Source of the DNA: Caldora sp965222765
GTDB taxonomy: Bacteria; Cyanobacteriota; Cyanobacteriia; Cyanobacteriales; Coleofasciculaceae
Direction of reading: 5' to 3'
NCBI GenBank assembly: GCA_965222765.1
Contig: CBDCVG010000022.1
Coordinates: forward strand, 1-64,000
Length of the DNA stretch: 64,000 nucleotides
Shown here: positions 1-9,015 of the stretch, one piece after another
How the letters are laid out: each line of letters opens with the position of its first letter
Numbering within the stretch: the stretch's first letter is position 1
The notes under the pieces: model-generated
What the model was told of the DNA's origin: nothing
Databases searched by the model: none
What the model saw: the letters and a program-made list of their open reading frames with translations, nothing else
Program-made: the position numbers and the translations under genes

Positions 1-30
1 CGCGTCTCCGCGTCTCCGTGTCTCCGCGTC
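1..30. repeat. Short tandem repeat at window edge
   Basis: An imperfect tandem repeat of a CCGCGTCT-like unit runs from the window edge to about position 30. It resembles the short tandem repeats found between genes elsewhere in this window. From here to position 279 I see only AT-rich sequence and no convincing gene. Confidence 0.5.
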
Positions 31-279
31 GGTTCTAACTATGGGTATTCAAGCAAACATGATGTCAGCCGCGATCGCGATGTCGAGGCTAGCAAGAAAA
101 CTTAGGTTTTAATGATACAAAACTTTTTAATTTTTGTGATACGAAAACATACATCCTCTATTATTGGCATTTTTTGGTATCAAATTGGTACAAAGGTAAA
201 GAAATTTATCATTTTTTTTTATTTTATGTTTATTTTTTTAAAATATCTTTAACTTTGTCGGCAAATAATTTATCTTCCC

Positions 280-927
280 TCACCACATTTGGGATAACTG
301 CTCGCGTATATCAAAAAAATCATTCCAGGGAATATAAGGCTTGTGATACTCATCAAGGTACTCAAGTAAGCGATCGCGAGCAAATACTATAGGTGCAGTA
401 AGAGCCATATTTAGATCTGTTAGTGAATCCCCAATAGCTATTTGTTCATCAGCGGGGTGTTGTGCCATTACCTGTACTTTAGCAACTAGTTCTGTATCTC
501 CTTCAAATTCAGAAATTACCTGTAGCAATTCACCTGTCGTGTCTACATCAACTGCGTAAATTGCCGCCATTCGCTCTAGAACAGATTCTCCCCCTGTAGC
601 TGCTCGACTCAGAACCGCTTCCACCATGCCTCGCAAACCACCAGAAACAAGAACAAAAGGGACATGATGAAGATCCAGAAAGTCTAGCAATTGTGATAAT
701 CCTGGACGTACTGGCTTTGATTGAGCATAGTGAATGATTTCGGGGTAACGTGCTGAAGGAATCGAACTCAATATCTGCCGCACTCCTTCCCTGAGAGTTA
801 ACTTCCTAGTGTACATTTGCGGCATCAGCTCGGCAGATAACTGGGGTGCAAATTCTTTTAACATCCCAGCAAAGGTTTCTACTGCGGTAATCGTACCGTC
901 AAAGTCACAGAAAACTACTCGCTTCAT
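280..927 (-). CDS. MtnX-like HAD-family phosphatase
   Basis: A 215-residue haloacid dehalogenase-type phosphatase. The N-terminus carries the catalytic DFDGT motif (residues 8-12), followed by a helical cap and a late GDSLTDLNMA segment that fits HAD motif III/IV. The size and cap pattern match the MtnX/PSP-like branch; MtnX dephosphorylates 2-hydroxy-3-keto-5-methylthiopentenyl-1-phosphate in the methionine salvage pathway. No other salvage gene lies nearby, so the exact substrate is an inference. It is cytoplasmic and monocistronic on the minus strand, ending in AT-rich sequence. Confidence 0.8.
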   Translation of the reverse strand: MKRVVFCDFDGTITAVETFAGMLKEFAPQLSAELMPQMYTRKLTLREGVRQILSSIPSARYPEIIHYAQSKPVRPGLSQLLDFLDLHHVPFVLVSGGLRGMVEAVLSRAATGGESVLERMAAIYAVDVDTTGELLQVISEFEGDTELVAKVQVMAQHPADEQIAIGDSLTDLNMALTAPIVFARDRLLEYLDEYHKPYIPWNDFFDIREQLSQMW

Positions 928-1001
928 ATAGACCTCTTACCAAAATCAAAATGTGCTAGTTTTGTTTAGATTAGAGGTCTATTCTCCTACACTACTTTAC
1001 T

Positions 1002-1028
1002 TAATGACTCACCGTTTGCCCATTTGAA
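1002..1028. repeat. 27-bp dispersed repeat, copy 1
   Basis: Positions 1002-1028 match 16121-16147 in 26 of 27 bases, in the same orientation, starting TAATGACTCACCGTT. The copy covers the end of the xisI relic. It may mark a recombination or insertion boundary. Confidence 0.7.
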
Positions 1029-1203
1029 CCAGTTCTGCTGCAATATCCCGTTCCGTTCCATTCCATTGCAACCAAATTTTCCCATCTTCAATATCCAAAT
1101 GAAGAATGCAACTGTGAATCCATAGATTTTTATTCCATCCTAAGTGAATAATTTGGTAATGATCTCTCTGGTGATCGAAAATAGGTTGTACTTCAATTTT
1201 CAA
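1009..1203 (-). pseudogene. xisI (fdxN-element excision controlling factor) relic
   Basis: A 64-codon minus-strand frame resembles the middle of XisI proteins: the segment with HLDIEDGKIWLQWNGTE and IAAELV is typical. Family members are about 110 residues and begin earlier and end later. Here an in-frame stop lies two codons before a TTG start, and the C-terminal part is missing after QMGKR. The frame abuts recO, 13 bases away on the other strand. I read it as a both-ends-truncated remnant. Its 3' end coincides with a 27-bp repeat found again at 16121. Confidence 0.6.
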
Positions 1204-1216
1204 TTCTTAATTCCCT

Positions 1217-2164
1217 ATGAGTCGAACCTACAAAGCCACTGGAATCAATCTTAAAAATATGCCTTTGGGTGAAGCAGACAGGTTAGTTACAATTTTGACG
1301 CGGGAATATGGTTTGATTCGAGCAGTAGCACCAGGGGCACGCAAGCAAAAGTCGAAATTGGGTGGCAGAATGGGCTTGTTTGTAGTCAATCAGCTACTGT
1401 TGGCAAAGGGGCGATCGCTTGACAAAATCACTCAAGCAGATACTCTAGAATCTTATCCAGGACTGAGCAAGGATTTAGGCAAACTAGCTGCAAGTCAATA
1501 CTTAGCAGAATTAGTTCTCCATCATGCCTTGAGTGAGCAGTCCCAAGAGGAGTTATTTGAGCTACTCAATGAACATCTGCGGCGTTTAGAGCAGTTACCA
1601 AGCTCTAATGGTAAGCAATCAGAGATTTCCTTAGTACTGGCGCAATTGTCCCACGGTATCTTTCACTTGCTAGCTCTAGCAGGTATTGCTCCTCAGGTTC
1701 AAATTTGTTGTGTTACCCAAAAATCCCTCAGTCCCGACTTTACCAACCCTGATTGGCGAGTTGGTTTTAGTTTAGATGCAGGTGGTACAGTCAACTTAGT
1801 AGGCAATAAGTCAGGAGTAGCGACCTTGCCTCATCCAGCTCTTGCCAGTAAAGATACTGTGGCTCAGACAGCAAATAATTATCCTACTAACATCCAGAAT
1901 CAGTCTCCACCAAAACTCAACAGTAAGCTAGATGCCATAGAATTGACTCTGCTCCAACAGCTAGCAGCACCAGAGTTACCTCCTTTAAGTCAAGTATTCC
2001 GCAACCAGACATCACATAGATTGACCATTGATTCAGTAAACTTAGTTTGGGTTAAGGTAGAACATCTCCTACGAGAATATACTCAATATCACTTTGGTCG
2101 CTCAATTCGCTCAGCAACTCTCTTGGATGCCTTGTCTATGCCTGAGGGAGTAGAGAGCAGGTGA
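1217..2164 (+). CDS. recO: DNA repair protein RecO
   Basis: A 315-residue RecO, which helps load RecA at gaps through RecF-pathway recombination. The N-terminal OB-fold segment (residues 1-80) has the family pattern: YKATGINLKNMPLGEADR, then GLIRAVAPGARK and a GGRM turn. The C-terminal helical part follows. The usual zinc-binding cysteines are reduced to an isolated CC near residue 157, as in many cyanobacterial RecO. There is a low-complexity stretch near residues 195-235 that makes the protein longer than the usual 240-260 residues. Confidence 0.9.
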   Translation: MSRTYKATGINLKNMPLGEADRLVTILTREYGLIRAVAPGARKQKSKLGGRMGLFVVNQLLLAKGRSLDKITQADTLESYPGLSKDLGKLAASQYLAELVLHHALSEQSQEELFELLNEHLRRLEQLPSSNGKQSEISLVLAQLSHGIFHLLALAGIAPQVQICCVTQKSLSPDFTNPDWRVGFSLDAGGTVNLVGNKSGVATLPHPALASKDTVAQTANNYPTNIQNQSPPKLNSKLDAIELTLLQQLAAPELPPLSQVFRNQTSHRLTIDSVNLVWVKVEHLLREYTQYHFGRSIRSATLLDALSMPEGVESR

Positions 2165-2210
2165 AAGAAAGAGGGAGAAACATATTCCTGCTAATCCTTT
2201 CTTAAACCAA

Positions 2211-2240
2211 AGTAGGGACGAATGACCATTCGCCCCTACT
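2211..2240. terminator. Dispersed palindrome, copy 1
   Basis: A near-perfect palindrome beginning AGTAGGGACGAATG lies 46 bases after the recO stop. The same palindrome occurs downstream of genes at 17946 and 28359. It would form a long stem and may act as a terminator or mRNA-stabilising hairpin, but no T-run follows. Confidence 0.55.
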
Positions 2241-2380
2241 CTAGGAGAAGGCTTACAGCAAACAGCAAGCTTGTAAGCAGTTGTTGATGAGTCTATAAAT
2301 CTGTAATATTTGTACATATATATTTTAATTTTGTAAACTAAGCGCCAACTTAATCTGAATTCATCAATTGAAGAGAGAGA

Positions 2381-3841
2381 ATGCGACTATCTGATTCTGA
2401 ACGAACAACCCATGATCCAACAGAACAACAGGCATTCGATTGGGGACAGACAAGTTTGTCTGAAGTTGAAAGACTAACAGCCAAGGAGTTCAATGATTTA
2501 CCAGTAGATGCTGATGGAGCCTTGGCTAAATCCTTAAGACAAGGGTTTGTGCCAGTTCTGAAAAACCCTAACTTCTTAGCACTGTGGAGTGGTCAAGTCT
2601 TTTCCCAACTAGCAGATAAGATCTATCTGGTGCTAATGATTGCTCTGATTGCCAGTCATTTTCAAGCAGGTAATCAAACAATTAGTGGCTGGGTATCAGC
2701 AATTATGATTGCTTTCACCATCCCCGCTGTCTTGTTTGGTTCACTGGCAGGCGTTTTTGTGGATCGATGGTCAAAAAAAACGGTGCTGGTGGCTACCAAT
2801 CTGCTTCGCGGTGTCTTGGTTTTAGCAATTCCAGCACTTTTATGGCTCACTAGAGATTGGACTGCGATCTACAATTTACCAGTAGGTTTCTATGCTCTGT
2901 TGGGAATCACTTTTTTGGTGTCTACCCTGACACAGTTTTTTGCTCCAGCAGAGCAGGCGACAATTCCCCTCATTGTCAAGCATCGCAACTTGCTCCCAGC
3001 TAATTCTCTGTACACCACCACGATGATGGCATCGTTAATTATTGGCTTTGCTGTAGGGGAGCCTCTTTTAGGACTGACAGATGCCTTGATATCTAAACTA
3101 GGTTTGGGGTGGGATTTTGGTAAAGAGTTGGTGGTAGGAAGCTCTTATGTCATTGCAGGACTACTACTACTGTTGCTCAAAACTGGTGAGAAGAAATATA
3201 TCCCTAATGCAGAAACACCTCATGTATTTTCAGATATTTGGGAGGGACTGCAATATCTCAAACAAAATCGACGTGTTCGCAATGCCTTGATTCAACTAGT
3301 TATCTTATTTTCTGTCTTTGCGGCTTTGGCGGTTCTCGCCGTGCGTCTAGCAGAAATTCTCCCGGTTATCAAGGCATCACAGTTTGGCTTTTTACTAGCT
3401 GCTGGTGGTATCGGTATGGGTGCTAGTGCAGTAATCTTAGGACACTGGGGTCAGCGCTTTTCCCATGCAAAACTGAGTCTATTTGGTTCTGCTGGTATGG
3501 CAGGGACACTGGTAGGTATGGCACTGTTTACTCATAATCTCTGGCTGAGTTTAGTAATGACGATACTTTTAGGCAGTTTTGCCGCTCTAGTGGGTATTCC
3601 CATGCAGACTACCATCCAAGGAGAAACTCCAGAAGAGATGCGGGGTAAAGTCTTCGGCTTACAAAACAATGCCATTAATATCGCTCTGAGCTTACCTTTA
3701 GCTTTGGCAGGAGTTGCGGAAACAATATTTGGGTTAAAGTCGGTATTTTTAGGTTTATCAGTAATTGCGATTATCGGAGGTATATTAAACTGGTATATTT
3801 CCGGTACAGGAGTAAAAATATCAACCAACCCTGACAAATAG
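2381..3841 (+). CDS. MFS transporter
   Basis: A 486-residue polytopic membrane protein of the major facilitator superfamily. About 60 hydrophilic N-terminal residues precede roughly twelve hydrophobic segments. The loop between TM2 and TM3 has AGVFVDRWSKKTVL, the MFS motif A region. A second signature, ETPEEMRGKVFGLQ, near residue 410 is typical of MFS exporters related to the enterobactin/macrolide efflux group (MFS_3). Substrate is unknown. The glycosyltransferase gene starts 20 bases after its stop, so the two may be cotranscribed. Confidence 0.85.
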   Translation: MRLSDSERTTHDPTEQQAFDWGQTSLSEVERLTAKEFNDLPVDADGALAKSLRQGFVPVLKNPNFLALWSGQVFSQLADKIYLVLMIALIASHFQAGNQTISGWVSAIMIAFTIPAVLFGSLAGVFVDRWSKKTVLVATNLLRGVLVLAIPALLWLTRDWTAIYNLPVGFYALLGITFLVSTLTQFFAPAEQATIPLIVKHRNLLPANSLYTTTMMASLIIGFAVGEPLLGLTDALISKLGLGWDFGKELVVGSSYVIAGLLLLLLKTGEKKYIPNAETPHVFSDIWEGLQYLKQNRRVRNALIQLVILFSVFAALAVLAVRLAEILPVIKASQFGFLLAAGGIGMGASAVILGHWGQRFSHAKLSLFGSAGMAGTLVGMALFTHNLWLSLVMTILLGSFAALVGIPMQTTIQGETPEEMRGKVFGLQNNAINIALSLPLALAGVAETIFGLKSVFLGLSVIAIIGGILNWYISGTGVKISTNPDK

Positions 3842-3861
3842 TAAGTTGATATTCAATCTGA

Positions 3862-5022
3862 ATGCATATTGCTTGGCTAGGAAAAAAATCACCTTTTTGT
3901 GGTAACGTCACTTACGGTAGAGAAGTTACCAATGTCTTGCTGGAGAGGGGCTATCAGGTTAGTTTCCTCCATTTTGCTCAGGAGGACACTGAGTCTGACA
4001 ATTGGTGGGGTTGCCAGGAAGTGTCCCTACCTTGCCTCTATAAATCTCAGGTTTACACAATCCCCACTCTGAAAGCAAGTAAAGTCTTAACGCGATCGCT
4101 CCAACAGCTGAAGCCTGATATTGTACATGCTTCTCTAACTTTATCTCCTTTAGATTTCCTCCTACCAGAAATCTGTGAAGAACTCAATATACCTTTAGTA
4201 GCAACCTTTCATCCACCCTTTGATGGGAAGCGACGCAACCTAAAGTCCGGAACTCAACTAGTTACCTATCAGCTATATGCGCCTTTCCTAGCGCATTATG
4301 ACCGGGTAATTGTCTTTTCTCAACTACAGCGGAATTTTCTTGTGCGACTAGGGGTTCCACCAAAGAAGGTTGCTGTGATTCCTAATGGAGTTGATGTCCA
4401 GAAATATTCTCCTGGCTGTTCTAACATTAAGAGACAATTGAATGCTCAACGCCTGTTTGTTTACCAAGGTCGCATTTCGACAGAAAAGAACGTCGAATCA
4501 TTGCTGCGAGCCTGGAAGCAGTCCCATTTTGGTGAGCATAGTAAACTACTCATTGTTGGTGATGGTCCCCTCACAGCATCCTTAATGCCTTTTTATGGCG
4601 ACGAATATGGGATCATTTGGTGGGGATTTGAAGCTAATGAGCAGCGACGCATTGATATTCTGCGCTCTGCTGATGTCTTTATTTTGCCCTCTTTGTTAGA
4701 GGGATTATCTTTATCTTTACTCGAAGCAATGGCTTGTGGCGTCGCCTGTGTGGCAACCGACGCTGGTGCGGATGGAGAAGTATTAGAACAAGGAACCGGT
4801 GTGGTTCTCAATACCCATCGAGTGACTTCTCAACTTCATACCCTCTTACCGGTGTTAAATGATCATCAAGAGTGGACAGCTCTATTAGGACAAAAAGCTA
4901 GAACAAGAGTTCTCGAACGTTACACTCTTAGCCGCAATATTAGCGGTTTAGAAAAGCTGTATGCTGAGGTTATACAACTGCGGCGAGGACAGCTGAGTAA
5001 CAGTGGCAGCACAATATTTTAA
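3862..5022 (+). CDS. GT4-family glycosyltransferase
   Basis: A 386-residue GT-B fold glycosyltransferase of family GT4. The N-terminal Rossmann domain is followed by the hinge segment VAVIPNGVDVQKYSPG (about residues 172-187), a YQGRISTEKNVESL turn and the nucleotide-sugar signature with two glutamates, LEGLSLSLLEAMACG (about 280-294). It probably transfers a sugar onto a lipid or polysaccharide at the inner membrane. Donor and acceptor cannot be read from sequence. It follows the MFS gene by 20 bases. Confidence 0.85.
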   Translation: MHIAWLGKKSPFCGNVTYGREVTNVLLERGYQVSFLHFAQEDTESDNWWGCQEVSLPCLYKSQVYTIPTLKASKVLTRSLQQLKPDIVHASLTLSPLDFLLPEICEELNIPLVATFHPPFDGKRRNLKSGTQLVTYQLYAPFLAHYDRVIVFSQLQRNFLVRLGVPPKKVAVIPNGVDVQKYSPGCSNIKRQLNAQRLFVYQGRISTEKNVESLLRAWKQSHFGEHSKLLIVGDGPLTASLMPFYGDEYGIIWWGFEANEQRRIDILRSADVFILPSLLEGLSLSLLEAMACGVACVATDAGADGEVLEQGTGVVLNTHRVTSQLHTLLPVLNDHQEWTALLGQKARTRVLERYTLSRNISGLEKLYAEVIQLRRGQLSNSGSTIF

Positions 5023-5435
5023 ACGCACTCAACTTACTAATTTTTGTGTATTTTCATACAAAAGAGTAACTTTTGCTTGGCTCTATTTAAGAGTTATTAT
5101 TCTTCAATTGCAAGACATTGAATTAATGAAAAACAATATATATATTAACGCTTATGTAAAACGTTATTGATTTTACTTTTGTTAGTTTTAACTATACCAA
5201 ACTATTCTTTGTACGATCTAATTGTAAGTTTCTCTTTATTCCAAGTCCAATTGGATGACGTGTTGTTAATGGATGAGGCACACTGTCTTTTTTTTGACTG
5301 GCTTCAGTCGAGGAAAAACTGAGATTTTATAAGGCTTTCAGTGACTACAATGACAAAGTTTGAGAGAAATGGGGGTTGAGTACCTCAACAAGGGTAGAAT
5401 AAGATGCCAATTATTCTGCCCTTTGCAAAAGGTTC
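5023..5435 (+). other. efp upstream region
   Basis: 413 bases without a gene. The first 250 bases are AT-rich. Near the efp start there are two hairpins: GTTGAG-TAC-CTCAAC at 5375-5389 and a longer stem at 5392-5421 described separately. No ORF here looks real. Confidence 0.6.
5392..5421 (+). promoter_or_regulatory. efp 5' leader hairpin
   Basis: GGGTAGAATAA (5392-5402) pairs with TTATTCTGCCC (5411-5421) around an 8-base loop, ten Watson-Crick pairs and one wobble. The stem ends 14 bases before the efp ATG, so it could mask or present the translation start. Confidence 0.5.
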
Positions 5436-5993
5436 ATGATTTCTAGTAACGACTTTCGCCCCGGTGTCACAATTGAATATGATGGGGCTGTTTGGCGAGT
5501 AACGGAGTCCCTCCACGTCAAACCAGGAAAGGGTTCTGCTTTTGTACGCACCAAAATTAAAAATGTACAAACAGGGAGTGTTGTTGAAAAAACCTTCCGA
5601 GCTGGAGAAACCGTACCCCAGGCAAACCTGGAAAAGCGCAATATGCAGCATACCTACAAAGATGGGGAACTGTTTGTTTTTATGGATATGGAAACTTTCG
5701 AGGAACATAGTCTGAGCGAATCCCAAATTGGCGATCGCGTCAAGTACCTCAGTGAAGGGATGGAAGTCAACGTTGTGACTTGGAATGAGCGGGTTTTGGA
5801 AGTGGAACTACCTAATTCAGTAGTCCTTGAAATCATTGAGACTGATCCAGGCGTCAAAGGCGACACTGCTACTGGTGGTACGAAACCAGCTACTGTTTCA
5901 ACAGGAGCCCAAGTAATGGTTCCTTTGTTTATTTCAGTAGGAGAACGCATTAAAATCGATACTCGTAACGATTCCTACCTTGGTCGTGAGTAA
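5436..5993 (+). CDS. efp: Elongation factor P
   Basis: A 185-residue EF-P, the usual length. It binds ribosomes stalled at polyproline and restores peptide bond formation. All three beta-barrel domains are present: the N-terminal KOW-like domain with the tip loop HVKPGKGSAF (the tip lysine is K32 or its neighbour), and the C-terminal S1-like domain ending in GERIKIDTRNDSYLGR. The next gene, accB, is the usual cyanobacterial partner, here 152 bases downstream. EF-P and AccB are commonly adjacent in cyanobacteria. Confidence 0.97.
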   Translation: MISSNDFRPGVTIEYDGAVWRVTESLHVKPGKGSAFVRTKIKNVQTGSVVEKTFRAGETVPQANLEKRNMQHTYKDGELFVFMDMETFEEHSLSESQIGDRVKYLSEGMEVNVVTWNERVLEVELPNSVVLEIIETDPGVKGDTATGGTKPATVSTGAQVMVPLFISVGERIKIDTRNDSYLGRE

Positions 5994-6011
5994 ATTGCAC
6001 CAAGTAAGAAG

Positions 6012-6046
6012 TATTGGGTGTTGGATGTTGGGTGTTGGGTGTTGGA
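6012..6046. repeat. Heptamer repeat TTGGGTG between efp and accB
   Basis: About five imperfect copies of a TTGGGTG-type heptamer in the efp-accB spacer. It is one of at least ten such arrays in this window. Confidence 0.65.
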
Positions 6047-6145
6047 TCCGGTTTGGAATTGACTTCAAACTTCAAGACTCAAGAGGCAATCCAGAGCATC
6101 TAAACACTCAAAACTATTATGCAACCCCTAGAACTCTAATTAGTT

Positions 6146-6676
6146 GTGACCTTAGACCTTAACCAACTCCGTGAATTGCTAACCGCCATCGCTCAAAACG
6201 ACATTGCCGAACTGACTCTCAAGAGTGATGATTTTGAATTATCAGTACGTAAAGGTAGTTCTACAACTCCAAGCATTAGCACAACTTCAGGTAATACTAC
6301 CCCTGTAGAAGCTTTAGGATTGTTAGAAGTACCTTCAGGGGTGGCAATGCCGACTCAATCTGCTCGGGTGTCAGAAAATACAGCAATGGAGATATCAACA
6401 GCTCCTGCCGCTGCTCCTCCCGCAACAGACCCAAAATGGGAAGAAGTGGTGTCGCCTATGGTGGGAACATTTTATCACGCCCCCGCTCCCGATGAAGCAC
6501 CTTTTGTAGAAGTTGGCGATCGTGTCAGCAAAGGTCAAACCCTTTGTATCATCGAAGCCATGAAACTAATGAATGAAATTGAGGCTGAGCTATCTGGGCA
6601 AGTTATGGAAATTTTAATGAATAACGGGGAACCAGTAGAGTATGGTCAACCTCTAATGCGGATCAACCCTGATTAA
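6146..6676 (+). CDS. accB: Acetyl-CoA carboxylase biotin carboxyl carrier protein
   Basis: A 176-residue AccB, the biotinylated subunit of acetyl-CoA carboxylase for fatty acid synthesis. The biotinyl domain is C-terminal, with the modification motif EAMKLMNE (lysine 140) and MVGTFYHAPAPDEAPFVEVGD before it. An alanine/proline/threonine-rich linker (about residues 40-95) separates it from the N-terminal helix LDLNQLRELL. The start is GTG: no in-frame ATG precedes the conserved N-terminus. No clear Shine-Dalgarno site is visible. Confidence 0.95.
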   Translation: MTLDLNQLRELLTAIAQNDIAELTLKSDDFELSVRKGSSTTPSISTTSGNTTPVEALGLLEVPSGVAMPTQSARVSENTAMEISTAPAAAPPATDPKWEEVVSPMVGTFYHAPAPDEAPFVEVGDRVSKGQTLCIIEAMKLMNEIEAELSGQVMEILMNNGEPVEYGQPLMRINPD

Positions 6677-6745
6677 TGATTATTCTGTTAATAACCATAG
6701 AGTAAAAATAGCTGCTACAATTTTGGGATCACTTAATCCCGGGTC

Positions 6746-7105
6746 ATGCCAATGCAAATAGCAAACCCTGTATCACAAGAGGTAGTACAACAAGTTGCTG
6801 AATATTTCAGCATTCTGAGTGAACCAATGCGCCTGCGAATTTTAAACTTGCTACGGGAAGGCGAAAAATGTGTACAAGAGTTGGTAGAAGCAACAGCAAC
6901 TAGTCAGGCAAATGTTTCGAAGCACCTGAAAGTGATGCTACAAGCAGGTATCCTCAGCCGCCGATCTGAAGGGACATCTGCCTACTACAAGGTAGAAGAT
7001 GAGCTAATCTTTCAGCTGTGTAATTTGGTTTGCGATCGCCTTGCTACTAGAATTGAGCAGCAAGCTCAACATTTTCGAGAATTCAGCTTGGCCAGCAAGG
7101 AGTAA
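6746..7105 (+). CDS. ArsR-family winged-helix regulator
   Basis: A 119-residue ArsR/SmtB-type repressor. The winged helix-turn-helix is clear: SEPMRLRILNLLREGEKCVQELVEATATSQANVSKHLKVM spans the recognition helix, followed by a beta-wing (SRRSEGTSAYYKVED). The CVC metal site of ArsR and SmtB alpha-3 is reduced to a single cysteine (C-V-Q), so classical metal sensing there is unlikely. C-terminal cysteines in NLVCDRL might still bind a ligand. It lies 69 bases after accB; the target is unknown. Confidence 0.85.
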   Translation: MPMQIANPVSQEVVQQVAEYFSILSEPMRLRILNLLREGEKCVQELVEATATSQANVSKHLKVMLQAGILSRRSEGTSAYYKVEDELIFQLCNLVCDRLATRIEQQAQHFREFSLASKE

Positions 7106-7132
7106 TGTCGATTGATTCTTGCTGCTAAAAAC

Positions 7133-7741
7133 CTATAGAGCGAAATTTTGCTCGAAGTTTTTGCGCGTTAGCGGTTGCTCAAGCAATAATCCTTCACCGC
7201 CGAGAACCTCTAGCCGTTCTCCTTCCACTTCTACCCAGACGTTAGCCTCTGGGTCTAAACTACTTGCTGTATAGAGTACTTGTGCAAGACGACCTGTCAT
7301 TGAGGCACTACCTCCACCAGTGGTAAATTCTTGGGAGAGATCCACATGAACGCCGTTAGTTTCTAAATAAAGCCTCCTGAGCTTAGTTCCTTCAGGAATT
7401 GTGGTAGCAACGGCTGGGTCACTAGGTCCAGCTAACAATTTACCAAATGCCCCCTTTAAAATTTCAGCTGGCTCCTCACCAACATCTAACTTTACTGAAC
7501 TGGCAACCAGCTCAATTTGGTTATTAACATCATTAAGCCAATAAACTTGAACTTTTCCCTCAGTTGATGGCTGTAGAGGCTGAGGCGATTTGGCTGTCTG
7601 GGTAACAGGTGTTGTCGTAGAAAACTTAAACGAATTCCATGCCCACCAAGAGCCTCCCACACCTAAGACTAAGAGTACAGCCGAAATACTGGCAACTATA
7701 CCCAGAGGAATGCGACGAACTTCTTGTTGTTGATCTTGCAT
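7133..7741 (-). CDS. GerMN-domain membrane-anchored protein
   Basis: A protein of 202 residues with one N-terminal membrane segment (PLGIVASISAVLLVLGVGGSWWAW) and an extracytoplasmic GerMN domain (VQVYWLNDVNNQ through NVWVEVEGERLEVLGG). GerMN domains occur in spore germination and cell-envelope proteins; the role in cyanobacteria is not established. I chose the ATG at 7741 because AAGGAGG stands 9 bases upstream of it. A longer form from 7762 would add seven residues. It converges with the ArsR gene. Confidence 0.85.
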   Translation of the reverse strand: MQDQQQEVRRIPLGIVASISAVLLVLGVGGSWWAWNSFKFSTTTPVTQTAKSPQPLQPSTEGKVQVYWLNDVNNQIELVASSVKLDVGEEPAEILKGAFGKLLAGPSDPAVATTIPEGTKLRRLYLETNGVHVDLSQEFTTGGGSASMTGRLAQVLYTASSLDPEANVWVEVEGERLEVLGGEGLLLEQPLTRKNFEQNFAL

Positions 7742-7917
7742 ATCAAGAATCCTCCTTCTCATATCTATTGTAGGGCTTGGTGAAAAAGTCTGGTTGCTCC
7801 CCCAGCTCCCTCATACCTGTTCCCTTGCAACCAGAATTAGTTAAAGTAGGCAAAAGTGAATCATTACCTTTGAATAAGGTTTTGTTAATCTTCACTGTTT
7901 CACCCTATCTTTTAATC

Positions 7918-7941
7918 AGGACAGTTTGCCCCAACTGTCCT
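7918..7941 (+). promoter_or_regulatory. Hairpin before cdsA
   Basis: AGGACAGTT (7918-7926) and AACTGTCCT (7933-7941) form a perfect 9-bp stem with loop TGCCCC, ending 14 bases before the cdsA ATG. It includes the potential ribosome-binding AGGA, so pairing could hide it. Confidence 0.55.
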
Positions 7942-7955
7942 CTGTAAAAACCGTT

Positions 7956-8861
7956 ATGCCTTGGTCTCGGATTTTCAGTGGAATAATTGCGATCGCTCTA
8001 GCCCTAGGGATGATCATTGTTGGTGGATGGTGCTTTACCATTGGCTTCTGCATCATTGTCTTTCTCGGTCAGTTGGAATATTTTCAACTGGTTAAGGCAA
8101 AGGGTATTGCCCCAGCTGCCAAAATTACTCTTGTCGTCAGTCAGCTGCTGTTGATTACCGCTGCTTTTTCACCGACTCTCACAGATGCGGTGTTTCCGCT
8201 AGTAGGAACGTTTATCTGTTTCTACCTGCTATTCCAGCCTAAGCTGGCCACAATTGCTGATATTTCTGCCTCGATTTTAGGATTACTCTATGGAGGTTAT
8301 CTGCCCAGCTATTGGGTGCGGCTACGGGTTGGTCTGACTCAGGCTTCATCATTACCCAGTAATGCCATTGCCGCATCTAGTAACCTCCCCTTCAAAGAGT
8401 ACTGGTTTGACTCTTGGAATAATGTGAGTATCGTACCTCTAGCTCTCAGTGCTACCTTTATCGCTTTTGCCTGTATTTGGGCAGCAGATATAGGAGCATA
8501 CACTTTTGGCAAGTTTTTTGGTCGTACTCGCCTTTCTCCTATCAGTCCCAAAAAGACTGTCGAAGGGGCAATATTTGGTATTTCTGGTAGTATCTTTGTG
8601 GCAATAGTAGGAGCTTGGTTTTTACACTGGCCAAGTTGGCAGCTCAGCGGCGTTATCTTAGGAACACTAGTGGGCATTTCTAGCCTCTTAGGAGATTTAA
8701 CCGAGTCGATGATGAAACGAGATGCTGGGGTTAAGGATTCAGGGCAACTAATTCCTGGGCATGGAGGCATTTTAGACCGGACAGATAGTTATGTTTTTAC
8801 TGGCGCTTTGGTTTATTATTTCGTCACACTTTTGCTGCCTCTCATACCACAAATATGGTAA
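7956..8861 (+). CDS. cdsA: Phosphatidate cytidylyltransferase
   Basis: CDP-diglyceride synthase, about 301 residues, an integral membrane enzyme that makes CDP-diacylglycerol from phosphatidate and CTP for phosphatidylglycerol synthesis. The C-terminal signature is present: KRDAGVKDSGQLIPGHGGIL followed by DRTDSYVFTGAL. Eight or so hydrophobic segments precede it. I start at ATG 7956 (MPWSRIFSGIIA), the family's usual N-terminus. An upstream in-frame TTG at 7926 lies inside the leader hairpin and is unlikely to be used. Confidence 0.93.
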   Translation: MPWSRIFSGIIAIALALGMIIVGGWCFTIGFCIIVFLGQLEYFQLVKAKGIAPAAKITLVVSQLLLITAAFSPTLTDAVFPLVGTFICFYLLFQPKLATIADISASILGLLYGGYLPSYWVRLRVGLTQASSLPSNAIAASSNLPFKEYWFDSWNNVSIVPLALSATFIAFACIWAADIGAYTFGKFFGRTRLSPISPKKTVEGAIFGISGSIFVAIVGAWFLHWPSWQLSGVILGTLVGISSLLGDLTESMMKRDAGVKDSGQLIPGHGGILDRTDSYVFTGALVYYFVTLLLPLIPQIW

Positions 8862-8870
8862 TTTGCAAAC

Positions 8871-8898
8871 TAAATTCTAAATTCTAAATTCTAAATTC
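8871..8898. repeat. Heptamer repeat TAAATTC x4
   Basis: Four perfect copies of TAAATTC directly after cdsA. Short tandem array of the kind found throughout the window. Confidence 0.8.
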
Positions 8899-9015
8899 TG
8901 CCCTCAGCCAGTATTCCGGAAAATATAGTGTTTGGCTGCAAAATGTAACAGAATGCAAAGTATAATGAATGGATTACCACATCGACCAACAAGTAATTAA
9001 GAGTAGTACCATCAC

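Noticed and set aside
174..392. 72-codon plus-strand ORF at the window start
   Set aside because: It lies in AT-rich DNA and overlaps the MtnX-like gene antisense.
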